A stretch of DNA of 64,000 bases from Planococcaceae bacterium Storch 2/2-2 (GTDB lineage Bacteria; Bacillota; Bacilli; Bacillales_A; Planococcaceae), in the NCBI GenBank assembly GCA_009740415.1, contig WOYE01000009.1, positions 620,001 to 684,000 on the forward strand, read 5' to 3'. The notes beneath the pieces were generated by a model that ran no database searches, was not told the DNA's origin, and worked only from the letters and a program-made list of their open reading frames with translations. This document shows, piece by piece, positions 1 to 7,783 of the stretch; the stretch's first letter is position 1, and each line of letters opens with the position of its first letter. A program made the position numbers and the translations under genes.

Positions 1-804
1 GAAGCGAGCACACTCGATTCCGCTTCGTACAAGCAGTTACGTGGCACACTTCGTTGTGCGACAGAAGGGTGTGCAGCACGTGCGGTATTCGTCGAAGGCG
101 ACACGCCCCATTTTCGTACGTGGCGAGGAGATGAGCACGATCCATCTTGTCCGCACGTCGCTGAACCGACGCGCACACCTCGTCCGAACAACCGACGCCC
201 GCGCCGTCCGATTACCGAACGACAAGCGGAGCAATCGCTCGATTCCTTTTATGACGAACTCGTCATGCCGAAACGAACCGTTCGCCGGGCGGCTCGCACG
301 ACACCGCGCGCACCACGTCCACGCATCGCTGCACCGAAAGAGCAATTGTCGTTATTTGACGTTGAAGGCGGTTGGGAAGACCGAGACGTGATGAAACGCG
401 GCCGTCTATTGAAACGGGCCGTCTCTCAACTGACACCGAGCGACGTCGGCAAAGTGCGCACGGTCGCTGGGTTGATCGATGCGTTCGACGTATACAGTTA
501 CCCGGCGCAACTCGTGTTAAAAGACGGGAAAAACCGTGTCGCCATTACGTGCTCGGAGACGTTTTACGCCGATCCGTTCAGCGTCTTATATGAAAAAATG
601 TTTCCTCAAGCGGTCGTCCGGCTCGAACGCGAACGACGCGCGGGGCAATTGACGATCTGTTTTGCGGTCGTCGAACTCATGAGCGAACACGACGGCCATT
701 ACGAAGCGCTCTTGCATCACGGGGATCATTTGCGATTGAACCGTGAGACGATCCTCGAATGGACGGCCGATGAACGACAAGGCGTTCATCATTCTTTCAA
801 ATAA
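1..804 (+). CDS. Unknown protein, 3' part only (start lies before the window)
   Basis: The reading frame is open from base 1 and ends with TAA at 802-804, so 267 residues of a longer protein are visible. I do not recognise it. Near the visible N-terminus is a zinc-ligand-like pattern: Cys19-x4-Cys24, His37, then Cys50-Pro-His52. An Arg/Pro-rich linker of about 50 residues follows, then a C-terminal region of about 150 residues with no motif I can name. Starting at the ATG at 265 would discard the Cys/His cluster, which argues that the true start is upstream of the window. No terminator is visible before the next gene. Confidence 0.7.
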   Translation, partial: EASTLDSASYKQLRGTLRCATEGCAARAVFVEGDTPHFRTWRGDEHDPSCPHVAEPTRTPRPNNRRPRRPITERQAEQSLDSFYDELVMPKRTVRRAARTTPRAPRPRIAAPKEQLSLFDVEGGWEDRDVMKRGRLLKRAVSQLTPSDVGKVRTVAGLIDAFDVYSYPAQLVLKDGKNRVAITCSETFYADPFSVLYEKMFPQAVVRLERERRAGQLTICFAVVELMSEHDGHYEALLHHGDHLRLNRETILEWTADERQGVHHSFK

Positions 805-894
805 GTAACAAACTTTTCACAAACGTTGGAAAATACTGAAAACGTCTAGCGAGTCGAGATGAGACGACGTATACTGAAGAAAAGGAGGTTGCCT

Positions 895-1395
895 ATGAGA
901 CGAATGATGATTGTTCCTGCTTTGCTCGCTTGTGCCGTACTCGGCGCGTGCAGTGACGGAGCGGACGAACAAGATGAACTGTTCCGAAACGAGCTCGACA
1001 GCCGCGTCATCGAACCGTTGAATGACGTGGAAGTGCTCGACCGAAAAGCGTTTGAAAGCGAAGGGGTACCGACTCGATTGGCGGCACTCGACGAATGGGG
1101 CGACGTGACGATCGAAAAACGACCGTACGGCAACACGTTGCAATACGTCGCTACGGTTGAGGACAAGTCGAACGAGCGGGCGACGTTTTACATGGCAGAT
1201 GAACCGTTTGAGTTACCGGAAGGCGACGAAACGGAGTCGATCGGCGATGCGACGGTTCAATTTTATACGATTGAAGGAATGGATACGGAAGGTGCGTACT
1301 GGTCCGAAGGCGACTGGTATTATCACGCGACGATCAACCGTGACGAATGGACGCGCGACGATTTAAAAGACGTGCTCCGTCAATGGATCCAATAA
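895..1395 (+). CDS. Small lipoprotein of unknown function
   Basis: This is a 166-residue protein with a lipoprotein signal: Met-Arg-Arg, a hydrophobic stretch, then the lipobox L-G-A-C at about residues 15-18. It is therefore probably exported and anchored in the outer face of the membrane. The start at 895 is preferred because AAAGGAGG sits at the right distance upstream; an in-frame ATG at 859 would put 12 extra residues before the signal peptide. The mature part is acidic with no recognised domain. The gene appears monocistronic and is followed by a strong terminator. Confidence 0.8.
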   Translation: MRRMMIVPALLACAVLGACSDGADEQDELFRNELDSRVIEPLNDVEVLDRKAFESEGVPTRLAALDEWGDVTIEKRPYGNTLQYVATVEDKSNERATFYMADEPFELPEGDETESIGDATVQFYTIEGMDTEGAYWSEGDWYYHATINRDEWTRDDLKDVLRQWIQ

Positions 1396-1398
1396 ATC

Positions 1399-1427
1399 AA
1401 AACGACCGTCGGTGGCGGTCGTTTTTT
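1399..1427 (+). terminator. Rho-independent terminator
   Basis: A hairpin with arms AACGACCG / CGGTCGTT and a short loop is followed by a T-run. It sits four bases after the stop of the lipoprotein gene at 895-1395. Confidence 0.8.
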
Positions 1428-1617
1428 CGTTTTGATCATCGGTCGAGTTGCACCAGTTGTTCGGACGTTTCGTACTCACTTGCGGTAGCATTCGTCCATC
1501 GGAGCGACCGTGTACGTTGGAAAAAAGAGGGGCCTCCCTTTGAAACGAGACCGATGATCGAAAAAAGTCGCGTGCAACGAGTGACGAGATATGTGTATCG
1601 GGAGCGAGGTGGAGCGG

Positions 1618-1989
1618 TTACGGTCGGACGAGCTCGAGTAAGACGTCGCCTTTCATATGTTTGAATTCGCGAACCGGTTGCGTCGGTGCGATCAATTGAG
1701 CGGTTGAACGATCGGAGCGGTCGGGGAAGACGAAATAGAGCGGTCCGTATTCCGTCGACCATCTGTAATAACCGACGTCGTCCAACGATCCGTACTGCGT
1801 CTGACGAAACGAAATCGACAATTCGTCGTCTCCTTCTCGTATCGTCATGAGGCCGTCGGACGTAATCGTCACGTCGACCGTTTCCCCCGATTCATCCATT
1901 CCGATCCACGTACCGATGTACGTCTTCGACGGTTGACACCCGCTCATGAGGAGCGCGCATACAACGATCGATAAGGTGAGGCGTTTCAT
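1618..1989 (-). CDS. Small lipoprotein of unknown function
   Basis: This is a 123-residue protein with a typical lipoprotein signal peptide ending in L-M-S-G-C at about residues 14-18. A GAGAAGA-type ribosome binding site lies just upstream of the ATG. The mature domain, about 105 residues, contains the segment TYIGTWIGMDESGETVDVTI, then alternating polar/hydrophobic strands, which reads as a small beta-rich (lipocalin-like) fold. That fold is only an impression from the pattern. No enzyme motif is visible, and no operon partner is apparent. Confidence 0.75.
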   Translation of the reverse strand: MKRLTLSIVVCALLMSGCQPSKTYIGTWIGMDESGETVDVTITSDGLMTIREGDDELSISFRQTQYGSLDDVGYYRWSTEYGPLYFVFPDRSDRSTAQLIAPTQPVREFKHMKGDVLLELVRP

Positions 1990-2077
1990 ACGATCTTCTC
2001 CTTTTTTGATCCATCATGAGTATACGCATAAAAAGATGCGTTGACGAATGAAACGAGCGTCCGTTCTAATGGATACG

Positions 2078-2118
2078 AAAAGAGGCACTCCGTCGTTCCT
2101 AGCGGAGTGCCTTTTTTT
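2078..2118. terminator. Terminator, probably bidirectional, after the ABC-F gene
   Basis: A 9-bp stem GGCACTCCG / CGGAGTGCC has a T7 run on the plus side and CTCTTTT on the minus side. It lies just downstream of the minus-strand ABC-F gene, which it probably terminates. Confidence 0.75.
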
Positions 2119-2143
2119 ACATGGGGCCATTCTAGTCGTTGCG

Positions 2144-3628
2144 TTACTCGTCGCCGAATGGGTCGTCTGTTAAACGAATCGATGCTTGTTCGATGCGATA
2201 GACATCGGTAGCGACGTCACGGACGAACGATTCATCATGAGTCGCGAAAACGACCGTGCCGTCGTACGAAAGAAGGGCACGGGCGAGTGCTTCGCGTGAA
2301 GGAAGGTCCAAATGGTTCGTCGGTTCGTCGAACAGTAACACGTCAACCGCATCAAGGACGTAACGTAAAAATGAAATTTTCGTCCGTTCGCCGTAGCTGC
2401 AAGCGTGTAATGGGACGTCCCATCGGTCAGGGAAGAGTCCGAGGTGAAACAGTTGTTGGTGGGCTTCAGCATCGAGCGAATGGTCGCCGGTTTCCACGAA
2501 ATCGCGAACGGTGAGCGTTTCATCTAGGAATGTCGGATGTTGAGACACGTAGCCGATAGAAACGTTCGGCGCGGTCGTTGCGCTTCCTTCCGTCGGCGGA
2601 AGGGTGCCGCTTAAGACGTCGAGTACCGTCGTCTTGCCGGCTCCGTTGTTTCCGATGAGCGCGATTTTTTCTCGGCGCGGCCACGTCATCGAGACGCGGT
2701 CGAGCACTGTGCGGTTTCCGTATTGAACGGTGACGTCTCGCCATTCACTAAACGGACGTTTGCTTTTTGGAGTGGCTGGTAAGGAGAAAGACACGTCGTG
2801 TAGCCGAGCGGGGCGTTCGATGCGTTCCCGGTCGAGCGTTCGTTCGAGTCGTTTTCGTTTCGATTTCACTTGCCGGTCCGCGCGTTTCGCTTTCACGCGG
2901 TAATGTTCTTTCGCGCCCATCTGTTTTTCGTACACATTGGACGTCGATTGGGCGTGCATGTTTGCTGACCAGTCGCTGAGCGCTTTCATTTGGCGTTCGG
3001 TTTCCGCGCGGAGCGCTTCATTCGCTTCGTATTGCGCGAAGTCGTCGGCGCGTTTGCGAGAAAACGCTTCTTCCCATACGTCGTACGGGCCGTTGACGAT
3101 GAAACCGGTCCCATCGACGAGCCCCCACGTGACGGTCGTTACGTCGTTTAAAAACGTTCGGTCGTGCGAGACGATGAGCCACGTCGCTTCACTCGCTCGA
3201 ATGAACGACGTGAGCCACGCTTTCGTCGCTCGGTCGATATGGTTCGTCGGTTCATCGAGTACGTAGACGTCCCGCTGCACGCTGCAGGCGGTGGCGAGGC
3301 GCGCTTTTAACTGCTCGCCGCCACTCAACGTGTCGTACGGTGCATCGGGTACGTGCCACGCTTCGAGCAACGCGACTTCTCGTTTGGAAAACGTCGGCTC
3401 GTGGTCTGTCGCATGACCGGCGACGTAGGCGAACGAAGCATCGGTTTGAATCGTCCCGCTCGTCGGTTGGCGTTCGCCGATGAGCAGTTGAAGGAGCGTC
3501 GATTTTCCTGCTCCGTTGCGACCGATGATTCCGACGCGGTCTCCGCGCTTAATCGTACCGGTCACGTTGTCAAAAAGAGGGGTCGACGCATCGTCCCACA
3601 TCCATTGTAAATTCGTACATTGTATCAT
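2144..3628 (-). CDS. ABC-F family ATPase, antibiotic-resistance (ribosome protection) type
   Basis: This 494-residue protein has two ABC ATPase domains and no membrane segment, the hallmark of ABC-F translation factors. Domain 1 has Walker A GRNGAGKST (about residues 36-44), signature LSGGEQ (101-106) and a Walker B ending in DEPTNH. Domain 2 has Walker A GNNGAGKTT, an altered signature SYGERTK and Walker B LLFDEPTNHLD. Between them is a long, very basic linker (about residues 230-275), the part that reaches the peptidyl-transferase centre in ribosome-protecting members such as Vga, Lsa and VmlR. The size and the altered second signature fit the resistance branch rather than EttA/Uup, although drug specificity cannot be read. 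The ATG at 3628 follows GAGAGG. The leader strongly suggests drug-inducible attenuation. Confidence 0.88.
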   Translation of the reverse strand: MIQCTNLQWMWDDASTPLFDNVTGTIKRGDRVGIIGRNGAGKSTLLQLLIGERQPTSGTIQTDASFAYVAGHATDHEPTFSKREVALLEAWHVPDAPYDTLSGGEQLKARLATACSVQRDVYVLDEPTNHIDRATKAWLTSFIRASEATWLIVSHDRTFLNDVTTVTWGLVDGTGFIVNGPYDVWEEAFSRKRADDFAQYEANEALRAETERQMKALSDWSANMHAQSTSNVYEKQMGAKEHYRVKAKRADRQVKSKRKRLERTLDRERIERPARLHDVSFSLPATPKSKRPFSEWRDVTVQYGNRTVLDRVSMTWPRREKIALIGNNGAGKTTVLDVLSGTLPPTEGSATTAPNVSIGYVSQHPTFLDETLTVRDFVETGDHSLDAEAHQQLFHLGLFPDRWDVPLHACSYGERTKISFLRYVLDAVDVLLFDEPTNHLDLPSREALARALLSYDGTVVFATHDESFVRDVATDVYRIEQASIRLTDDPFGDE

Positions 3629-3690
3629 ACAATCCTCTCATTTCTTCTAAATATTCACGAGGGATACGAATCGAAAGAGAAAAGTCGTTG

Positions 3691-3722
3691 CAAAAAAAAG
3701 GACGCAAAAAAGAGCGGATCCT
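3691..3722 (-). terminator. Leader terminator (attenuator) upstream of the ABC-F gene
   Basis: On the minus strand GGA-CGC (with a 2-nt bulge) pairs with GCGTCC and is followed by eight T residues. It lies about 65 nt before the ABC-F start codon and downstream of the promoter and uORF, which is the position expected for a premature terminator controlling the gene. Confidence 0.6.
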
Positions 3723-3741
3723 CCCGATGGACAGACTCCTC

Positions 3742-3769
3742 CCTTCGTTTCGTAAAGTAGCAACGAAGG
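3742..3769 (-). promoter_or_regulatory. Leader hairpin directly after the uORF stop
   Basis: An 8-bp perfect stem CCTTCGTT / AACGAAGG has a 12-nt loop. It starts six bases after the uORF stop codon. A ribosome stalled on the uORF would cover or abut its 5' arm, so it is a candidate switch element between uORF and terminator. Confidence 0.55.
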
Positions 3770-3775
3770 AAACAG

Positions 3776-3787
3776 TTAGTTGTACAT
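3776..3787 (-). CDS. Three-codon leader uORF (Met-Tyr-Asn-stop)
   Basis: In the ABC-F leader, ATG-TAC-AAC-TAA follows AAGGAG (plus-strand 3800-3805) at a slightly long spacing of 12 nt. Very short upstream ORFs that sense ribosome-targeting antibiotics precede several resistance-type ABC-F genes in Firmicutes. The order promoter, uORF, hairpin, terminator, gene supports this reading, but translation of such a short ORF cannot be shown from sequence alone. Confidence 0.45.
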   Translation of the reverse strand: MYN

Positions 3788-3828
3788 CGGACGGACCCAC
3801 TCCTTATCTTTTTGATGATCGTTTGACG

Positions 3829-3857
3829 AGTATACAACAGGTACCGAACGACGTCAA
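3829..3857 (-). promoter_or_regulatory. Sigma-A promoter of the ABC-F gene
   Basis: On the minus strand TTGACG (3857-3852), a 17-nt spacer and TATACT (3834-3829) give a near-consensus housekeeping promoter. Transcription would start near 3822, giving a leader of about 195 nt. Confidence 0.75.
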
Positions 3858-3959
3858 AAAAATGTACTTTTTTTCAAAAAACGAGAAACTTCTCGAAACG
3901 ACGTGCGTCCTGTCACTGTTCCGAATCGAAGGACCGTGTCGCTATTTTTTTACCGTCAA

Positions 3960-4236
3960 GTAGCGACGGATCGCTTGTTCTTTTTTAGCTGTTCGTTGAA
4001 CCGGCCCTTTCACCGCCACTTTTACAGGTGACCCTACCTTGCGTATCATTGGCACGCGGTGATTGACGGAGAGGCAACCGACTAAAAAAGAGCGATTGAC
4101 CCCTTTCTACGGAACGCGCGCCTACTTGCACGAGCACTCACCCCTGAACGATGGGCGCGAAGAGTGGGGCACCACTCGACGAAAAACGAACGAATGGATG
4201 AGCCACCGCATGGGCCGTCGATCCGTTCGTTTTTTT
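3960..4236 (+). ncRNA. Candidate structured RNA or leader of unknown class, ending in a terminator
   Basis: No convincing gene lies here, yet the stretch holds several nested or adjacent stems. GCGCGCC near 4110 can pair with GGGCGCG near 4155, GAGTG/CACTC flank GGGCAC near 4163-4178, and a long terminator (ACGAACGAATGGAT ... ATCCGTTCGT plus T7) ends at 4236. ACGGATCG near 3966 could also pair with CGATCCGT in the terminator arm. The downstream aminotransferase gene has its own -10 after this terminator, so a stand-alone RNA is possible. I could not match it to T-box, SAM, FMN, TPP, lysine or 6S consensus features. Confidence 0.35.
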
Positions 4237-4281
4237 ATTTCGTGAATAGTGAGAAAATTGAAGCGTCAATCCGATGAATTT

Positions 4282-4289
4282 GGTATACT
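4282..4289 (+). promoter_or_regulatory. Extended -10 promoter of the aminotransferase gene
   Basis: TGGTATACT forms an extended -10 element 29 bases before the start codon. No good -35 is seen at 17 nt, which is tolerated with TGn extensions. Confidence 0.5.
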
Positions 4290-4317
4290 AACCTTTTATG
4301 ACTGTGAGGAGGAATGG

Positions 4318-5475
4318 ATGATGATCCAACCAGCAAAACGAATGGCCGTTTTCGAAGAAGCGATTTTCGGTCAATTGAAACAACGGGCGAGCGACGTGCA
4401 AGCGAGCGGACGTCCGGTCGTCGACTTAAGTCTCGGAAGTCCCGACCTTCCGACGCTCGATATCGTCCGGGAAACGTTATCTGAAAAAAGTTTACACCCC
4501 GAGCAATACGGCTACACGCTCGGCGGCATCGACCGGTTCAATGAAGCGGTCGCACGGTACTACGACCGGACGACGGGCGTGACGCTTGATCCGTCCACAG
4601 AAGTGCTCCAAACGATGGGTTCGCAAGAAGGGCTCGTCCATTTGCCACTTGCATTTTGTGACCCGGGTGACGTCGTCTTAACGACGAACCCAGCGTACGT
4701 AGCGTACGAGGCAGGGATTCGACTCGCGGGAGCGGAACCGTACGAAATGCCGTTACTGAAAGAAAACGACTTTTTGCCCGACTTTGACGACGTACCGGAA
4801 GACGTCGCACGTCGCGCCAAATTGCTCATTTTAAACTTACCGGGCAACCCAGTTCCTGCGAATCCGACCGAATCGTTTTTCAAACGTGCGATCGCCTTTG
4901 CGAAAGCACACGACATCGTTATTTTACACGATGCCGCGTATTCGGAATTTTACTATACAGACGAGCGCCCAATCGGCTTTTTACAAGTAGAAGGCGCGAA
5001 AGACGTCGGACTCGAAACGAATTCACTTTCTAAAAGTTTCAGCTTAGCCGGCGCGCGCATCGCCTACTTCGTCGGAAACGCGGAAGCGATCCGTATTATG
5101 AAACAGCTGAAATCGAACCTCGACTACGGCGTCTTTTCCCCGATTCAAGAAGCGGCGATCGTCGCCCTCGACCACGCCGAGCAAATGACCGACCGGTTAC
5201 GAGACGTTTTCAAAGAACGTCATACGGTGTTACGAAACGGCTTAGCGTCACTCGGTTGGGACGTCGCACCGTCGACCGGCGGCATGTTTTTATGGGCGCG
5301 TTACCCGTCGGATGAAACGAGCGTCGACTTCGCCTTCCGTGCGATCGACGAAGCGGGTGTCGTCATGGTACCGGGAACGACGTTCGGCACAGCGGGAGAA
5401 GGATACGTCCGCGTCGCCCTCGTTCAAGACGTCGACCGCCTCCGCCAAGCGATCGAGCAATTGAGCGTTTTATAA
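4318..5475 (+). CDS. PLP-dependent aminotransferase, class I/II fold
   Basis: This 385-residue protein has the fold-type I aminotransferase pattern: the pyridine-ring-binding segment around LNLPGNPVPANPTE, an Asp-Ala-Ala-Tyr motif (HDAAYSEFYY), and the Schiff-base lysine at about residue 239 in NSLSKSFSLAGAR, followed by the phosphate-binding Arg. The C-terminal domain ends with the usual VALVQD-type segment. It resembles LL-diaminopimelate/alanine-type aminotransferases of Bacilli, but the amino-acid substrate cannot be assigned. The start at 4318 (or the adjacent ATG at 4321) follows GAGGAGG; the in-frame ATG at 4249 lies upstream of the -10 and is rejected. It is monocistronic. Confidence 0.85.
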   Translation: MMIQPAKRMAVFEEAIFGQLKQRASDVQASGRPVVDLSLGSPDLPTLDIVRETLSEKSLHPEQYGYTLGGIDRFNEAVARYYDRTTGVTLDPSTEVLQTMGSQEGLVHLPLAFCDPGDVVLTTNPAYVAYEAGIRLAGAEPYEMPLLKENDFLPDFDDVPEDVARRAKLLILNLPGNPVPANPTESFFKRAIAFAKAHDIVILHDAAYSEFYYTDERPIGFLQVEGAKDVGLETNSLSKSFSLAGARIAYFVGNAEAIRIMKQLKSNLDYGVFSPIQEAAIVALDHAEQMTDRLRDVFKERHTVLRNGLASLGWDVAPSTGGMFLWARYPSDETSVDFAFRAIDEAGVVMVPGTTFGTAGEGYVRVALVQDVDRLRQAIEQLSVL

Positions 5476-5481
5476 CGTTTG

Positions 5482-5516
5482 GAAGAAGCGTACCGCGACG
5501 TACGCTTCTTTTTTGG
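5482..5516 (+). terminator. Rho-independent terminator
   Basis: The stem AGAAGCGTAC / GTACGCTTCT is followed by a T-run, just after the aminotransferase stop. Confidence 0.85.
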
Positions 5517-5642
5517 TTGGAAAAGGAAAAAAGAAGAGTCTTTCGTAGAGCGCCAATGAGTAAAATCGTGTAGATAGTCCTAGTTCGTTATGATAAGATA
5601 GTAGAAAAAGGCGCATAACGCGTCGACAAAGGAGAGACTCGA

Positions 5643-6557
5643 TTGAAAAAAATAGTGATGACAGTTCTCGTTGCCTTCGCTGTAATGATGAGTAGCGTGA
5701 ACGTCGCAGAAGCGAAACATAGCTACAAAGACATTCCGAAAAATTACCGATTTGATGACGATTTACGCGAATTGGCCAAGTACGGCATTTTAGAAAAAGA
5801 AGCCCGCTTCCGCCCGAACGAACCAGCGACACGCGGTGAAGTCGCTGATTTCATGGTACGCTCATTAACGGGTGGCCAAACGTTTGCGCGACAACCGACT
5901 GATTTTCGAGACGTACCAGAAACGAACCGTTACTCCGGCGCGATTCAGTATGCGGTGGACTTAGGATTCATCAAGGGGTTTCCTGATGGTACGTTTCGCC
6001 CGAACGAACCGGTGACACGTGGCCAAATGGCGATTTTGTTTACGGGCAAGGGTGCGTATGAATTCTTCTATGACTCATTCACACGACCGAAAAACTTACG
6101 TCCTCGCGCTCGTCTGTACGACATGTCCGAATCGATGCATGCGTATGAACCGGTTCAAAAGATGATTCGTCATCGTATCGCAAACGGTTATCCAAACGGC
6201 ACGTTCCGTCCGGATGACCCGATCGAACGCGGTCAACTCGCGTACTTTTTACACCAAGCGTACGTCGCGGAGCAGTTTCACACCATCATGCACGATTTAC
6301 TCGAGCGTTCAGGATTTGTCACAAAGAGCGGTCCGTCCTTGTACTCAAAAGATGAAATTCGTCTGGTAACTCGTTACTTGAACGAAGTCGGTGATTTCGT
6401 CATCGTCCTCAACTTGCGCGATACGCGAACGGGACGCCAGCAATTGCTCGGCAAATACGGCTACGATTGGAAAAAAGACCGTTTCTACGACGAAACGATC
6501 CGCCTCGACGGCTCGGTCGACGGCAAAGCGAAACCGAAAGTATTTTACGAATTTTAA
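5643..6557 (+). CDS. S-layer-homology domain protein (paralogue 1 of 4)
   Basis: This secreted protein of 304 residues has a signal peptide (to about residue 24, ending A-E-A) and three SLH repeats at roughly 27-75, 85-135 and 155-205. The repeats show the usual FxDVP/YKDIP openings and FRPNEPxTRGE/Q cores. SLH trimers bind pyruvylated secondary cell-wall polymer, so the protein is probably non-covalently attached to the wall. The remaining 95 or so residues form a unique domain ending in GKYGYDWKKDRFYDE, shared with the three paralogues below. The start is TTG at 5643, supported by AAAGGAGAG six bases upstream. It is followed by its own terminator. Confidence 0.88.
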   Translation: MKKIVMTVLVAFAVMMSSVNVAEAKHSYKDIPKNYRFDDDLRELAKYGILEKEARFRPNEPATRGEVADFMVRSLTGGQTFARQPTDFRDVPETNRYSGAIQYAVDLGFIKGFPDGTFRPNEPVTRGQMAILFTGKGAYEFFYDSFTRPKNLRPRARLYDMSESMHAYEPVQKMIRHRIANGYPNGTFRPDDPIERGQLAYFLHQAYVAEQFHTIMHDLLERSGFVTKSGPSLYSKDEIRLVTRYLNEVGDFVIVLNLRDTRTGRQQLLGKYGYDWKKDRFYDETIRLDGSVDGKAKPKVFYEF

Positions 6558-6560
6558 CCG

Positions 6561-6592
6561 AAACGACTCGCCACGCGCGAGTCGTTTTTTAT
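6561..6592 (+). terminator. Rho-independent terminator
   Basis: The stem AAACGACTCG / CGAGTCGTTT is followed by T6 after SLH paralogue 1. Confidence 0.85.
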
Positions 6593-6749
6593 ATGCTTGT
6601 ACACGTTCATGCTCAACTGAATCGCATACACTCGATGTAATCGATTCATCTACTTTATTCGTCTATTTTTCAAAAAATACCCAAAAGTCTGTCCGTCTTT
6701 AGTATGATGAAGAGGTTAACAAAAAAAGGAAAAGAAAGAAGGGGTTTGT

Positions 6750-7673
6750 ATGAAGAAGATGATGATCGCTTGTTGTGTAAGCGGGGCGTTGCTTTTGTCG
6801 CCTGTTCAGCAAGCAGAGGCAAGTGAAAGTGTGGAAGGAGTTACAGTAAGCGCGAGTTACAGCTTTAACGACATTCCTAACAATTACCGATTTGCTTACA
6901 ACATTAACCGTTTAGGGGATTATCAGTTGTTGGATCGTACAAAGGTGTTTCGCCCAGAAGAGGCAGCGACACGTGGGGAGGTCGCTGATTTAATCGTTCG
7001 TTCGGTTAGGCGAGGATCCATCGTCCCACAACAGGAAACGAAATTTATCGACGTTCCATCGACTCACCGATATTCGGGTATGATTCAATATGCTGTTGAT
7101 CAAGGGATCATTTCAGGATTTCCAGATGGATCATTTCGTCCAGAAGCACCCGTAACACGTGGTCAAATGGCGATCTTATTTAAAAAAGGATACGAGTTTT
7201 TCGACGACTCACTGACACGGCCACACCATTTAAAACCGCGGGCACGCTTTAAAGATATGTCGCCTTCTATGCGTTCGTACGAACCAGTACAGTCTCTCGT
7301 CCAGTTTAACGTGGCGAACGGGTTTGCGGACGGAACATATCGTCCGAATGCTTCGATCACACGTGGTCAATTGGCTTACTTCATACACCAAGCGCACGAA
7401 AAGGAAATGTTTACACGAGCAGCGAACGATCTCATTCGTCGTTCGGGATTGAAAGAAAAACATGGCAATGCGCTCCGCTACGACAGTAAAAAAGCTTACA
7501 TTAGCGAGATTAATCATTTTGCGTTGCCGCTACAAGTATTGAAAAATGGTAAGTTGTACCCGATTGGAACGTACGGGTATGATTGGAAAAAAGACCGTTA
7601 TTATGATGAAATTCAGCGTGGTAATGACGCGCCGTACGGATACGGCATGCCGCGGTCGTACTATAACTTTTAA
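6750..7673 (+). CDS. S-layer-homology domain protein (paralogue 2 of 4)
   Basis: A protein of 307 residues with the same layout as its upstream neighbour: signal peptide (about 25 residues), three SLH repeats with FNDIP, FIDVP and FKDMS openings and FRPE/PNAxxTRG cores, then the short family-specific domain ending GTYGYDWKKDRYYDE. The ATG at 6750 is preceded by GAAGGGG. A TATGAT -10-like box lies about 50 bases upstream. Its codon choice is slightly AT-richer than paralogue 1. It is separated from both neighbours by terminators, so each paralogue is a separate transcription unit. Confidence 0.88.
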   Translation: MKKMMIACCVSGALLLSPVQQAEASESVEGVTVSASYSFNDIPNNYRFAYNINRLGDYQLLDRTKVFRPEEAATRGEVADLIVRSVRRGSIVPQQETKFIDVPSTHRYSGMIQYAVDQGIISGFPDGSFRPEAPVTRGQMAILFKKGYEFFDDSLTRPHHLKPRARFKDMSPSMRSYEPVQSLVQFNVANGFADGTYRPNASITRGQLAYFIHQAHEKEMFTRAANDLIRRSGLKEKHGNALRYDSKKAYISEINHFALPLQVLKNGKLYPIGTYGYDWKKDRYYDEIQRGNDAPYGYGMPRSYYNF

Positions 7674-7678
7674 CGACG

Positions 7679-7708
7679 GACAGTTCTCGATATGAGAACT
7701 GTCTTTTT
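7679..7708 (+). terminator. Rho-independent terminator
   Basis: A 9-bp stem ACAGTTCTC / GAGAACTGT is followed by CTTTTT after SLH paralogue 2. Confidence 0.85.
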
Positions 7709-7738
7709 GTTACTTTTACACTATTTATATGTAAAAAT

Positions 7739-7747
7739 GTGTATAAT
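7739..7747 (+). promoter_or_regulatory. Extended -10 promoter of SLH paralogue 3
   Basis: TGTGTATAAT carries a consensus -10 hexamer (7742-7747) with a TGn extension, 37 bases ahead of the ATG at 7784. Confidence 0.55.
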
Positions 7748-7783
7748 GGAAAGAAGGTCAATGATTTAGAAAGAAGGGATTGT

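Noticed and set aside
3960-4236. T-box or known riboswitch for the aminotransferase gene
   Set aside because: There is no AGGGTGG-ACCGCG T-box sequence and no known aptamer core, and the gene has a promoter downstream of the terminator.
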